A DNA stretch of 9,218 bases from Candidatus Heimdallarchaeota archaeon (GCA_030602675.1 JAUVZH010000074.1:1-9218), one strand, 5' to 3'. Shown: positions 1-5,850, counted from the stretch's first letter. Notes: a model not told the origin generated them from the letters alone. Translations and numbers: made by a program.

Positions 1-506
1 CGGGATTCATCGAATTCTGATATCTCAACATCTGCTTTGCTTTCAACAGAGAAATCCTTTACTTTTCCTTCCATTAAGATGTAAAGATCTTGAGAGTAAT
101 TGTAACCCCATTTATTTGCTTTTTCCAAAGTTCCTTTGTACATTTTTCCAACTCGAGTTTGCACTTTCTTAACGCCTTTCTTCTTCAAATTTTCAATAGC
201 TTTTTCGAATAACATTTCAGAACAATCTTCATGTCCTTTAAGTGTTAACGGAAATTCAAGATTCGCACGTTTAATGCTATCTTCACTTTCCGGTACTATC
301 CCCGAGGTTAGAAAACCAACCAATTTATCACCTTCAAAAGCATAGAGCTTAGTTTCAGGATCAAAATTATCTTGCGAATAAATTTGTTTCAATTGTGCAG
401 CTGGTGTTTGACCAAAAGCTTGCCAATCTTTTGTGGCTTCAGTGCCTACTTTTTCCTGTGCTTCCAAGAATTCCTCTTGGTAGCTCTTAATATCATACTT
501 AGGCAT
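1..506 (-). CDS. GNAT-like N-acetyltransferase, 3' end cut by window edge
   Basis: The minus-strand frame is open from an ATG at 506-504 to the left edge with no stop, giving 168 visible residues. The fold signature is GNAT-like. Residues 53-70 read as the beta-strand pair KLYAFEGDKLVGFLTSG, which presents a substrate-side strand and then 'own-product' Val-Gly-Phe. Residues 94-110 form a helix. Residues 113-145 contain VQTRVG, then LEKANKWGYNYSQDLYIL, the usual 'aeklGF...yil' closing segment of such domains. New residues continue after 150, so a second domain may follow, as in tandem GNAT proteins. The acyl acceptor cannot be told. A TTAATATTA box about 26 bases upstream and no ribosome binding site suggest a leaderless transcript starting at or near the ATG. 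The gene is divergent from the amidohydrolase at 632. The GNAT call is inferred from pattern; the reading frame itself is clear. Confidence 0.72.
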   Translation of the reverse strand, partial: MPKYDIKSYQEEFLEAQEKVGTEATKDWQAFGQTPAAQLKQIYSQDNFDPETKLYAFEGDKLVGFLTSGIVPESEDSIKRANLEFPLTLKGHEDCSEMLFEKAIENLKKKGVKKVQTRVGKMYKGTLEKANKWGYNYSQDLYILMEGKVKDFSVESKADVEISEFDES

Positions 507-527
507 ATATAGACTATTTCTTGGAAG

Positions 528-536
528 TAATATTAA
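528..536 (-). promoter_or_regulatory. Candidate TATA box for the GNAT-like gene
   Basis: On the minus strand this reads TTAATATTA and is centred about 26 bases before the ATG at 506. That is the usual archaeal box A to start distance for a leaderless mRNA. No Shine-Dalgarno-like sequence precedes the ATG. The box coincides with the first of two TAATATTA copies. Confidence 0.4.
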
Positions 537-554
537 GCTTAGCACTAATATTAG
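528..554. repeat. Two copies of palindromic TAATATTA, 18 bp apart
   Basis: TAATATTA occurs at 528-535 and again at 546-553, where it is part of the 10-bp palindrome CTAATATTAG (545-554). Start-to-start spacing is 18 bases, and an AAGCTT palindrome lies between them. The pair sits in the 125-bp divergent region between the GNAT-like gene and the amidohydrolase and covers the presumed box A of the former, so it could be an operator. In such AT-rich DNA, chance is also possible. Confidence 0.3.
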
Positions 555-586
555 AAAATGGCTAATGCCCCAATAAACTCAAGCAA

Positions 587-600
587 AAATAGATAAATAA
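587..600 (+). promoter_or_regulatory. Candidate TATA region for the amidohydrolase at 632
   Basis: AAATAGATAAATAA lies 25-35 bases before the start region. A start of transcription near 620 would leave a very short leader containing the GAGG at 620-623. AT-rich surroundings make the exact box uncertain. Confidence 0.3.
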
Positions 601-619
601 GAAACAAATAAACGAAATC

Positions 620-623
620 GAGG
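620..623 (+). promoter_or_regulatory. Ribosome binding site that decides the TTG start at 632
   Basis: GAGG, continuing as GAGGATC, lies 8 bases before TTG. No ATG or GTG lies in frame between here and the metal-binding DAHVH motif, so this site and TTG at 632-634 are the best-supported start. Confidence 0.5.
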
Positions 624-631
624 ATCGCTAT

Positions 632-1612
632 TTGACAGCTGAAGAAGGCAAAAAAAATACCAAAGGCTTTGAAACAATACAATTCAAATATGATGGGCCA
701 AAATGGGATGCTCATGTTCATCTCTACAAAATAGATGATACAGCTGATTTAGTGAAATATGCTAAAGAATACAATATCCAAAAATTCACTGCAATTGTAA
801 GACAAGATTGGGAACTATATGAAGAAAAGTTTCCGGATTGTTTTGTTTATGCTAGGTTTATTATGTCTCAGAATTTCTTTACAGGAGATCTTCAATCTGT
901 TCTTGATGACATACAGAAAATTCATGATGAGGGGTATCCTATCGCAAAATTCTGGTATGCACCTCGGTGGAGAAAGTATATCGAAGATCAATATAAGGTT
1001 AAAATTAAAGGTTTCAGAATTGATGATCCAAAATTAGAACCTGTTTTTGCTAAAATAGAAGATCTTGGTTTAATGATGATTTTTCATATAGCTGATCCAG
1101 ATATTTTATACGAAACAAAATACCAACCAGCAAGCTTCTATGGAACAAAGAAACAGCACCTACAGGAACTAGAGAATATTCTCTCTCGTCATCCTAACTT
1201 AAAAATCCAAGTGGCTCATATGGCAGGGCAACCTGAGAATTTACCTAATCTCGGAAAGTGGTTGGATAAATATCCTAATTTATACGTTGATACATCCTCA
1301 GCAAAATGGATGGCTCGAGAGTTTTCCTATAAACCTGATGATGTTACTGAATTTTTCAAACAATATAAAGATCGAATACTTTTTGGTACAGATATTGTGA
1401 CAGGTCGATCAGATAGAGAACCGATACCAGGCTACTACTATCTACGTTATCTTTCATTACTTGCATTATTGGAAACTGATGCCAGAAATCTACCATTACC
1501 TCTAGAAGATCCTGAAAACAATAATCAAACAGTTATTAATGGTTTGGATTTACCATTAAAGGTTTTAAGGAAAATCTATTGGGATAACAGTAAGAAACTC
1601 TTTTCGAAATAG
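632..1612 (+). CDS. Amidohydrolase-2 family TIM-barrel metal hydrolase (COG2159)
   Basis: Complete 326-residue protein with a TTG start behind a GAGG ribosome binding site. It is a metal-dependent hydrolase or decarboxylase of the amidohydrolase-2 (PF04909) type, presumably cytoplasmic because no signal peptide is seen. The metal and active-site residues of the family can be followed through the barrel: DAHVH (H28, H30) after strand 1, K106 in IAKFW, H152 in MMIFHIAD, H196 in VAHMAG and D254 in LFGTD after strand 8. The C-terminus, GLDLPLKVLRKIYWDNSKKLF, has the family closing helix ('LP..vL+KIY..N...l'). The length is normal. The substrate is unknown; relatives include decarboxylases such as ACMSD as well as lactone and amide hydrolases. 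It ends 3 bases from the convergent radical SAM gene. An insert around 113-132 (RKYIEDQYKVKIKGFRIDD) may shape substrate choice. Family call firm, substrate open. Confidence 0.88.
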   Translation: MTAEEGKKNTKGFETIQFKYDGPKWDAHVHLYKIDDTADLVKYAKEYNIQKFTAIVRQDWELYEEKFPDCFVYARFIMSQNFFTGDLQSVLDDIQKIHDEGYPIAKFWYAPRWRKYIEDQYKVKIKGFRIDDPKLEPVFAKIEDLGLMMIFHIADPDILYETKYQPASFYGTKKQHLQELENILSRHPNLKIQVAHMAGQPENLPNLGKWLDKYPNLYVDTSSAKWMAREFSYKPDDVTEFFKQYKDRILFGTDIVTGRSDREPIPGYYYLRYLSLLALLETDARNLPLPLEDPENNNQTVINGLDLPLKVLRKIYWDNSKKLFSK

Positions 1613-1615
1613 TAA

Positions 1616-2665
1616 TTAATCAATTATTAGTATTTTTTCTGAACATGAAGGGCAACGATGATTTTTCGTTAATATATTGCTTACAAAACGGCTTTGATTG
1701 CGTGTAATAACCTTCTCTTTACAACTTGGACAATAAGTATTGAGAGCTGGATGTCCTAGAATATTACCAATATACACGAATCTCAAGCCTTCTTCCATTG
1801 CAATGGAACGAGCCTTTTCTAAAATAGCAACAGATGTTCGAGGTTTATGGTAATTATATGCAGGATAGTAAGCATTGAAATGAATGGGAACATCTTCATG
1901 GTAATCCTCAACAATTTTCTTTGTAATAAACCTAAAGAAATCAAATGAATCGCTTATTTCAGTAATAACAAGAACAACAATTTCAATGTGGATTTTTCTC
2001 TCGAGAGCAATTGAGATATTCTCAAAAATATGATCGATATTTGCATCACAATATTTTTTCATATTTTCTTTCCCACCTTTTATACTTACAACCATAGCAG
2101 ATAATTTAGCTGAAATAAGCTCCTCTAGAACTTCCAATGACATATACCCATTAGTAACGAAATTGCTGTAGAGGTTTGAATTGTTCTTCCTTAAAATGCT
2201 CAAAACATCAATAACATAGTCAGCTAGAAGTGTAGGTTCATTAAAAGAAAAAGAAATGCCAGATGATCTTGGTTCTTTTAATATAGATTGGTAAAGCTCT
2301 TCAGGTGAAAGGATTTCTTTAATACCGTTTTTCGTAGGAAATGTCTTGGTTATTGTATAATTTTGACACCATGGACAAGTAAAATTACATGACCAAGAAC
2401 CAACTGTAGTTGCGAATGTTCCTGGATAGAAATGATAGAATGGTTTTTTCTCTATTGGGTTAACTGACATTGATGAAATATTCCCATAATTCAAGGATCG
2501 AATATTATTTTTCGAATTGATTCTTGTTTTACACTTACCAAACGAATTATTAGAGAGAATACAGCTATGACGACAAGTAGTACATTTGATTTTCTGATTT
2601 GATGTCCTTTTCTGGAATCTAGTAACAGTTAAATCATCAAGAGATTGTGAATTCATTTGGATCAT
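1616..2665 (-). CDS. AmmeMemoRadiSam system radical SAM enzyme (PflA-like, COG1180)
   Basis: 349-residue radical SAM protein. Its N-terminal cysteines C28, C31, C35 and C45 follow the CxxCxxxC...GxC pattern of this subfamily. Next comes the cluster-binding CNFTCPWC (C93, C97, C100), a CX3CX2C motif that ligates a 4Fe-4S cluster and S-adenosylmethionine, preceded by GSW and followed by QN. SFNEPTLL (140-147) and FVTNGYM (169-175) are the usual SAM-contact strands. The region NAYYPAYNYHKPRTS (264-278), then FVYIGN, is typical of the family. The end is a zinc ribbon, C312/C315 and C338/C341. In other genomes this family co-occurs with AMMECR1 and Memo; its reaction is not known. Neither partner is in the window. 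M4 (ATG at 2656) is an alternative start that fits better the spacing of the TATA-like box at 2678-2691. No ribosome binding site is seen, so it is probably leaderless. Confidence 0.9.
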   Translation of the reverse strand: MIQMNSQSLDDLTVTRFQKRTSNQKIKCTTCRHSCILSNNSFGKCKTRINSKNNIRSLNYGNISSMSVNPIEKKPFYHFYPGTFATTVGSWSCNFTCPWCQNYTITKTFPTKNGIKEILSPEELYQSILKEPRSSGISFSFNEPTLLADYVIDVLSILRKNNSNLYSNFVTNGYMSLEVLEELISAKLSAMVVSIKGGKENMKKYCDANIDHIFENISIALERKIHIEIVVLVITEISDSFDFFRFITKKIVEDYHEDVPIHFNAYYPAYNYHKPRTSVAILEKARSIAMEEGLRFVYIGNILGHPALNTYCPSCKEKVITRNQSRFVSNILTKNHRCPSCSEKILIID

Positions 2666-2677
2666 TACTACTGAAGT

Positions 2678-2691
2678 TATATCATATAGTA
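2678..2691 (-). promoter_or_regulatory. Candidate TATA box for the radical SAM gene
   Basis: On the minus strand this reads ACTATATGATATAA. Its centre lies about 19 bases before the first ATG and about 28 before the second (M4), so the spacing favours a leaderless start at M4. Confidence 0.4.
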
Positions 2692-2747
2692 ATGTATGAA
2701 CAAAACATCAATTTTAAGTTTACATAGAAATTTCCAGTTTTAGATAC

Positions 2748-2766
2748 AAGAAAAAGAGAAAAGGAG
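2748..2766 (-). terminator. Oligo-T terminator after the zinc-ribbon gene
   Basis: Just past the stop of the 2776-3039 gene the minus strand reads CTCCTTTTCTCTTTTTCTT. Archaeal RNA polymerase stops at such T-rich tracts without needing a hairpin. Together with the separate TATA box of the radical SAM gene, this argues for separate transcripts. Confidence 0.4.
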
Positions 2767-2775
2767 AATCTTCAC

Positions 2776-3039
2776 TCACCTGTTTGCACGATGAGCATAT
2801 CTCATACGATTGTGATAACCGTAACCATGACCACTACCACATCGAATGAAACCTTTCTTCAAAATAGTTTCACCGCAAATTTCACAAGCATAAAAATTTT
2901 GGTAATAATTGTGTTCCCTTAGTTTGAGAGTAACTAATTGACAACAATTAGGACAGAAACGAAGTGTTTTCAATTCTTCCTTTGCTTCTCTTCTCCAATC
3001 TATTAACATATCTTTATCAAAATACTCATCTTTTAGCAT
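2776..3039 (-). CDS. Small zinc-ribbon protein, function unknown
   Basis: 87-residue protein that I do not recognise as a named family. It starts with a charged helix (residues 8-27, rich in D, R, E, K). A two-knuckle zinc ribbon follows: C29-P-N-C32 and C52-E-I-C55, about 20 residues apart, with an extra C33 and C67. The last 20 residues are a basic Gly/Tyr/His/Arg tail (GHGYGYHNRMRYAHRANR). Such a layout suits a nucleic-acid or protein-binding adaptor, but this is inference. A clear TATATATT box lies about 70 bases upstream, giving a leader of roughly 45 bases, and the weak GTTGAG before the ATG is the only ribosome-site candidate. It has no close operon partner: 110 bp separate it from the radical SAM gene and 212 bp from the DUF2769 gene. 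Confidence 0.7.
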   Translation of the reverse strand: MLKDEYFDKDMLIDWRREAKEELKTLRFCPNCCQLVTLKLREHNYYQNFYACEICGETILKKGFIRCGSGHGYGYHNRMRYAHRANR

Positions 3040-3104
3040 GGTCTCAACTCTGCTGCAATCTAAGTTTGCTTTTTACAAACAAACCTCAATAGCAACTACT
3101 CGAA

Positions 3105-3116
3105 ATAATATATAAG
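3105..3116 (-). promoter_or_regulatory. TATA box for the small zinc-ribbon gene
   Basis: CTTATATATTAT on the minus strand is one of the best box A matches in the window. Transcription would start near 3085, leaving a leader of about 45 bases. The leader contains no obvious structure. Confidence 0.5.
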
Positions 3117-3200
3117 AAAGAAAAGAAAGGAACTCGTTTCTTGAATGACCGTTATCTGTGAGCTAATTTAGATTGGGATTCCAGATAAGAATACTAAATG

Positions 3201-3224
3201 AAAAATAAAAAAAAGAAGGAAAAA
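3201..3224 (-). terminator. Oligo-T terminator after the DUF2769 gene
   Basis: The minus strand carries runs of five, eight and five T (3220-3224, 3207-3214, 3201-3205), about 30-50 bases past the stop. This fits archaeal factor-assisted T-tract termination. Confidence 0.5.
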
Positions 3225-3251
3225 GTTATTTCCTTAGTAATAGCTAGAATT

Positions 3252-3503
3252 CTATTTCTTGCCTTCACAACCATAGATACAGAAATACCCACCTTCAAGT
3301 TCATCTCGTTTGTAAATTGGACACCCAAAACAAGTACAACCTTTGTCAACTATTTTGTCAGCAATTTCTGATTTTCCACGAGCACAAAAGAGAGCGTGTG
3401 GTGGTGACTCTTTCAATTTATTTTCCTTAAAAGTAGGACATATTCCGCAAAAATCTTTGCAGATCATCATGTTTTCTTTATTGTCTTCAACGGGTTTTGC
3501 CAT
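3252..3503 (-). CDS. DUF2769 family cysteine-rich protein
   Basis: 83-residue protein with nine cysteines (15, 19, 22, 40, 56, 58, 61, 75, 79). The pattern ICKDFCGICPTF, then ALFCARGKS (37-45), GCTCFGCPI (55-63) and GGYFCIYG (71-78) matches DUF2769 (PF10967), a family common in methanogens and other archaea and of unknown function. The cysteines probably hold metal, either zinc or an Fe-S cluster. No signal peptide or membrane segment is present. The start is backed by AGGTGGG at 3519-3513, 9 bases before the ATG. The gene stands alone, followed by a T-tract terminator and preceded by the terminator of the DJ-1-like operon. A box such as TTATTAAAAA (about 3541-3550, minus) could drive it. Confidence 0.82.
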   Translation of the reverse strand: MAKPVEDNKENMMICKDFCGICPTFKENKLKESPPHALFCARGKSEIADKIVDKGCTCFGCPIYKRDELEGGYFCIYGCEGKK

Positions 3504-3512
3504 AATTCAATA

Positions 3513-3519
3513 CCCACCT
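3513..3519 (-). promoter_or_regulatory. Ribosome binding site of the DUF2769 gene
   Basis: AGGTGGG on the minus strand, 9 bases before the ATG, complementary to the archaeal 16S tail. This gene is therefore not leaderless. Confidence 0.5.
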
Positions 3520-3593
3520 AATTATAGGGATTTTCCTTTTTTAATAAGTATGTTTCTTAATAAATTAAAGCAATTTTATACAGAATTAGCGAT

Positions 3594-3638
3594 AAAAACC
3601 ACTATTCCCTTAGATTCTAAGGTTGAAAGAAAAAATGA
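3594..3638 (-). terminator. Terminator of the DJ-1-like gene pair
   Basis: Directly after the stop the minus strand is T-rich (TTTTTTCTTT, 3638-3629). A 15-bp near-perfect palindrome follows (CCTTAGA-T-TCTAAGG on the plus strand, 3608-3622), and a T5 run at 3594-3598 ends the region. A hairpin with its centre melted plus T-runs would end transcription before the DUF2769 gene. Confidence 0.5.
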
Positions 3639-3640
3639 GA

Positions 3641-4672
3641 TTATTTGTCCTTTTTCAAATATGTTTTAGTAAAAACAGCACAAATAATCAGTCCTGACAG
3701 TATTACTAAAGTACTTACTGATATCTTCTTTGTCCCTTTTATCACAAATCTATATAGGTCTTCATAGATACCAACATTACCTAATACATCATCAGCTTTA
3801 ATCCAGGCACTATAGTTGCCTGCTAGAACTTCATCTATAATTACACTATACGTGTTATTTTCAAAATTCGAAGATAATTGTGCTTCCTTCGAATACTCGA
3901 ATTGTGATGTTTCCTGATTGTATTTATGCAGTTCTACGTACACTCTCGCTATAGCAAATTCATCGGTAATTTCTGCGATTACACTCAATGATTCAGTGCT
4001 TCCAGTAAATATAAAACCAAATTCATAATCCACTAAAATAGGTGGATTGTATTCGTAATAACCTAGTGCCTTAACCAAACCTTGTTGCACAAAATCATTC
4101 AGGTAAGCATAATCTGCAGTGACAAAAGGTCCATCAATGACAATACCATCAGCTATGAAATTTGCTCCTGCATTTTCGATATCAGTTTTAACTTCAGTAT
4201 TTCCACTAATATTTCTACCAGAGATTATATCTGCTTCAGCAAAAACCAATGGTCCTGCACAAATTGCACCCAATACTAAGCCATCATTATATGCATCTAC
4301 AACTAGATCTATTGCTTCAGGTATCTCAATAAGGTTGTCTGGAGCACCACCGCCAGGGACATACAAGAATTCGTAATAAGAAAGATTATTCAAATTATTA
4401 ATCAGAATGTCAACTTCTATTGATGAACCACCTTCAGCTGTAACAGTACTAGTAGGACCAACTACAGTAATAGAACAACCATATTCCTCTAAGAAATCTT
4501 TAGGAGTGTTAAATTCTCCAAGGTTAACATGTAATGCAACGAGAAATATCCCTTGAACATCTTCTAAGGGTTTTGCTGCTTCAATTAATCTGGTGTGATT
4601 AACAAGGCTGAAAGTAATTTGTAAGCACACAAATAGAACTAGTAAGGTGGTTTTGCTTCTTTTTCTTTTCAT
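3641..4672 (-). CDS. Secreted, membrane-anchored DJ-1/PfpI-like protein, copy A
   Basis: 343 residues from the ATG at 4672, chosen because GGAGGT lies 5 bases upstream and the protein then starts with a classic signal peptide (MKRKRSK, hydrophobic 8-25). A start at 4705 would add 11 residues and overlap the upstream stop as ATGA. Residues about 38-204 are a DJ-1/PfpI domain: strand GIFLVA, E53 in the place of the family glutamate, PGGG (106-109), nucleophile elbow GAICAGP with C138 (same AICAGP as human DJ-1) and DGPFVTADY near 180-188. Residues about 210-312 form a beta-rich, Ig-like domain starting after NPP. A membrane helix at about 318-336 and a KTYLKKDK tail follow. The enzyme domain would thus face outside. 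Family members include deglycase/chaperone, peptidase and hydratase types; activity here is unknown. A DJ-1 His126-like residue is not evident. It is last in a two-gene unit with its paralogue. Confidence 0.88.
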   Translation of the reverse strand: MKRKRSKTTLLVLFVCLQITFSLVNHTRLIEAAKPLEDVQGIFLVALHVNLGEFNTPKDFLEEYGCSITVVGPTSTVTAEGGSSIEVDILINNLNNLSYYEFLYVPGGGAPDNLIEIPEAIDLVVDAYNDGLVLGAICAGPLVFAEADIISGRNISGNTEVKTDIENAGANFIADGIVIDGPFVTADYAYLNDFVQQGLVKALGYYEYNPPILVDYEFGFIFTGSTESLSVIAEITDEFAIARVYVELHKYNQETSQFEYSKEAQLSSNFENNTYSVIIDEVLAGNYSAWIKADDVLGNVGIYEDLYRFVIKGTKKISVSTLVILSGLIICAVFTKTYLKKDK

Positions 4673-4677
4673 AATAG

Positions 4678-4683
4678 ACCTCC
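4678..4683 (-). promoter_or_regulatory. Strong ribosome binding site deciding the start of copy A
   Basis: GGAGGT on the minus strand, 5 bases before the ATG at 4672-4670. It is the strongest such site in the window and lies in the 29-bp gap after copy B. It argues for the shorter reading over the ATG at 4705. Confidence 0.7.
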
Positions 4684-4701
4684 AATCATGAATACTAAAT
4701 C

Positions 4702-5742
4702 TCATTTCTTAGCTTTCTTTTTATTTACAATATAGCTGATAATTATGCAAAAGACAAGACTAGAAAACAGTAAAGGCATGCTAATCGCTAAATTGCTACT
4801 GTTACCAATAACAAAGCTGAAAAGATTTAGATGCTCAGCGATATTTCCAAGAATGTCCTCTGCAATTATGCTAACACTATAATTTCCATCAGGGATTTGA
4901 TAAATTGCTCCACTAAATGTATTATCTTCTTGGTTTTCGGTTAAATCAAATTCAAATGCTGATTCATATTGTGATAATTTAGAATTGTATTTGTTAAACT
5001 CGACTATTACTGATGCTACTCCAAAATAATCAGATGCATTAACAATGATGTATAGAGAATTATTGGAACCCGTTTGGACTATTTTACTGTTATAACTATG
5101 CAAAATGGGTGGGTCTGTTTCAAATAATCCTAAAGCTTTTACAATTCCTTGCTGGGCAATAGTATATACAAAAACAACATCACATGTGACAAAAGGATCA
5201 TCAATAACAATTTCATCTGGGATGAAATTGGCACCAGCTTGTAGAATTTCTGTTCTTATACCAATATTCCCACTAATATTCCTACCAGATATGATATCAG
5301 CATAAGCAAAGACAACTGGTCCAGCACAAATTGCTGCCATAACTAAACCATAGTTATACGCCTCAACTACTAATTCTAATGCTTCAGGATGATAATCAAT
5401 AATGGTTGCAACACCACCACCACCAGGTGTATACAAGAATTCATACCTCGAGAGATTATTGATATCATCTATTAAAATATCAACTTCAATATCAGGGCCT
5501 CCACCTGAAATAACAGTATAATTGGGTCCTACAACAGTTATTTTGCATCCCAGATCTTCCAATATTTCTTTAGGAATTTGAAACTCTCGATAGTCTGAAA
5601 AATCAGCAACAAGGAAAATCCCTTGAACATTTTCAAGAGGTTTAGCTGCAGTAATTGATTTGGAATGATAAGTAAAAGATATGATTAATTGGAGAAATAA
5701 GAATAACACGACAAGAGTTATTTTTAATTCCTTTTTTGCCAA
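4702..5742 (-). CDS. Secreted, membrane-anchored DJ-1/PfpI-like protein, copy B
   Basis: 346 residues from a TTG at 5742-5740. An in-frame TGA immediately precedes it, and GGGGAT (5752-5747) is the ribosome site, so no longer start exists. A signal peptide covers residues 1-25 (KKELK, then a hydrophobic run to about 23). The DJ-1/PfpI domain spans about 38-205, with E53, PGGGG (106-110), AAICAGP with nucleophile C139, and DDPFVTCDV near 181-189. A beta-rich domain covers about 211-313, starting DPPIL. One membrane helix (about 318-339) and the basic tail NKKKAKK follow. By eye, residues 32-109 match copy A at 52 of 78 positions without gaps, so the two arose by tandem duplication. Both copies would expose the enzyme-like domain outside the cell. 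This gene is first of the pair, 108 bp after the lysine aminotransferase. Reaction and substrate unknown. Confidence 0.88.
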   Translation of the reverse strand: MAKKELKITLVVLFLFLQLIISFTYHSKSITAAKPLENVQGIFLVADFSDYREFQIPKEILEDLGCKITVVGPNYTVISGGGPDIEVDILIDDINNLSRYEFLYTPGGGGVATIIDYHPEALELVVEAYNYGLVMAAICAGPVVFAYADIISGRNISGNIGIRTEILQAGANFIPDEIVIDDPFVTCDVVFVYTIAQQGIVKALGLFETDPPILHSYNSKIVQTGSNNSLYIIVNASDYFGVASVIVEFNKYNSKLSQYESAFEFDLTENQEDNTFSGAIYQIPDGNYSVSIIAEDILGNIAEHLNLFSFVIGNSSNLAISMPLLFSSLVFCIIISYIVNKKKAKK

Positions 5743-5746
5743 TCAG

Positions 5747-5752
5747 ATCCCC
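5747..5752 (-). promoter_or_regulatory. Ribosome binding site for the TTG start of copy B
   Basis: GGGGAT on the minus strand, 4 bases before TTG. The next in-frame methionine is deep inside the DJ-1 domain, so the TTG start is effectively forced if the protein is to keep its signal peptide. Confidence 0.5.
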
Positions 5753-5776
5753 TTGTAATGTTTCTATATGCTAAGG

Positions 5777-5786
5777 AATTAAAAAG
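5777..5786 (-). promoter_or_regulatory. Possible TATA box of the DJ-1-like pair
   Basis: CTTTTTAATT on the minus strand. A transcript beginning about 26 bases on, near 5755, would just include the ribosome site of copy B. The same T-run also serves the terminator reading of the hairpin next to it, so only one or both functions may be real. Confidence 0.3.
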
Positions 5787-5817
5787 AAATTCATAAGTCC
5801 AGAATTTTTACTGGACT
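5781..5817 (-). terminator. Hairpin and T-run between the aminotransferase and the DJ-1-like pair
   Basis: AGTCCAG (5796-5802) and CTGGACT (5811-5817) form a perfect 7-bp stem with an 8-base loop. On the minus strand a TTTCTTTTT stretch follows. It starts about 33 bases past the aminotransferase stop. It is probably a terminator, or a partial one that allows some read-through into the DJ-1-like genes. Confidence 0.5.
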
Positions 5818-5850
5818 AAAAGAAGGAAAAAGAATAAGGGATTTAAACCC

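Noticed and set aside
3245..3254. TAGAATTCTA palindrome at the end of the DUF2769 gene
   Set aside because: It is a short AT-rich palindrome partly set by the coding end and stop codon, without T-run geometry. The T-tracts beyond it explain termination.
3343..3669. Plus-strand 108-codon frame across the DUF2769 gene and the gap after it
   Set aside because: It is antisense to a gene with a clear cysteine pattern and ribosome site, and its product shows no domain-like pattern.
4082..4376. Plus-strand frames opposite DJ-1-like copy A, with a similar one opposite copy B at 5105-5305
   Set aside because: They mirror each other because the paralogues on the other strand are similar; the coding strand has the DJ-1 motifs.
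4673..4705. Longer start for copy A at ATG 4705, overlapping the copy B stop as ATGA
   Set aside because: The strong GGAGGT at 4683-4678 and a clean signal peptide favour the ATG at 4672. The longer form would put polar residues ahead of the basic n-region.
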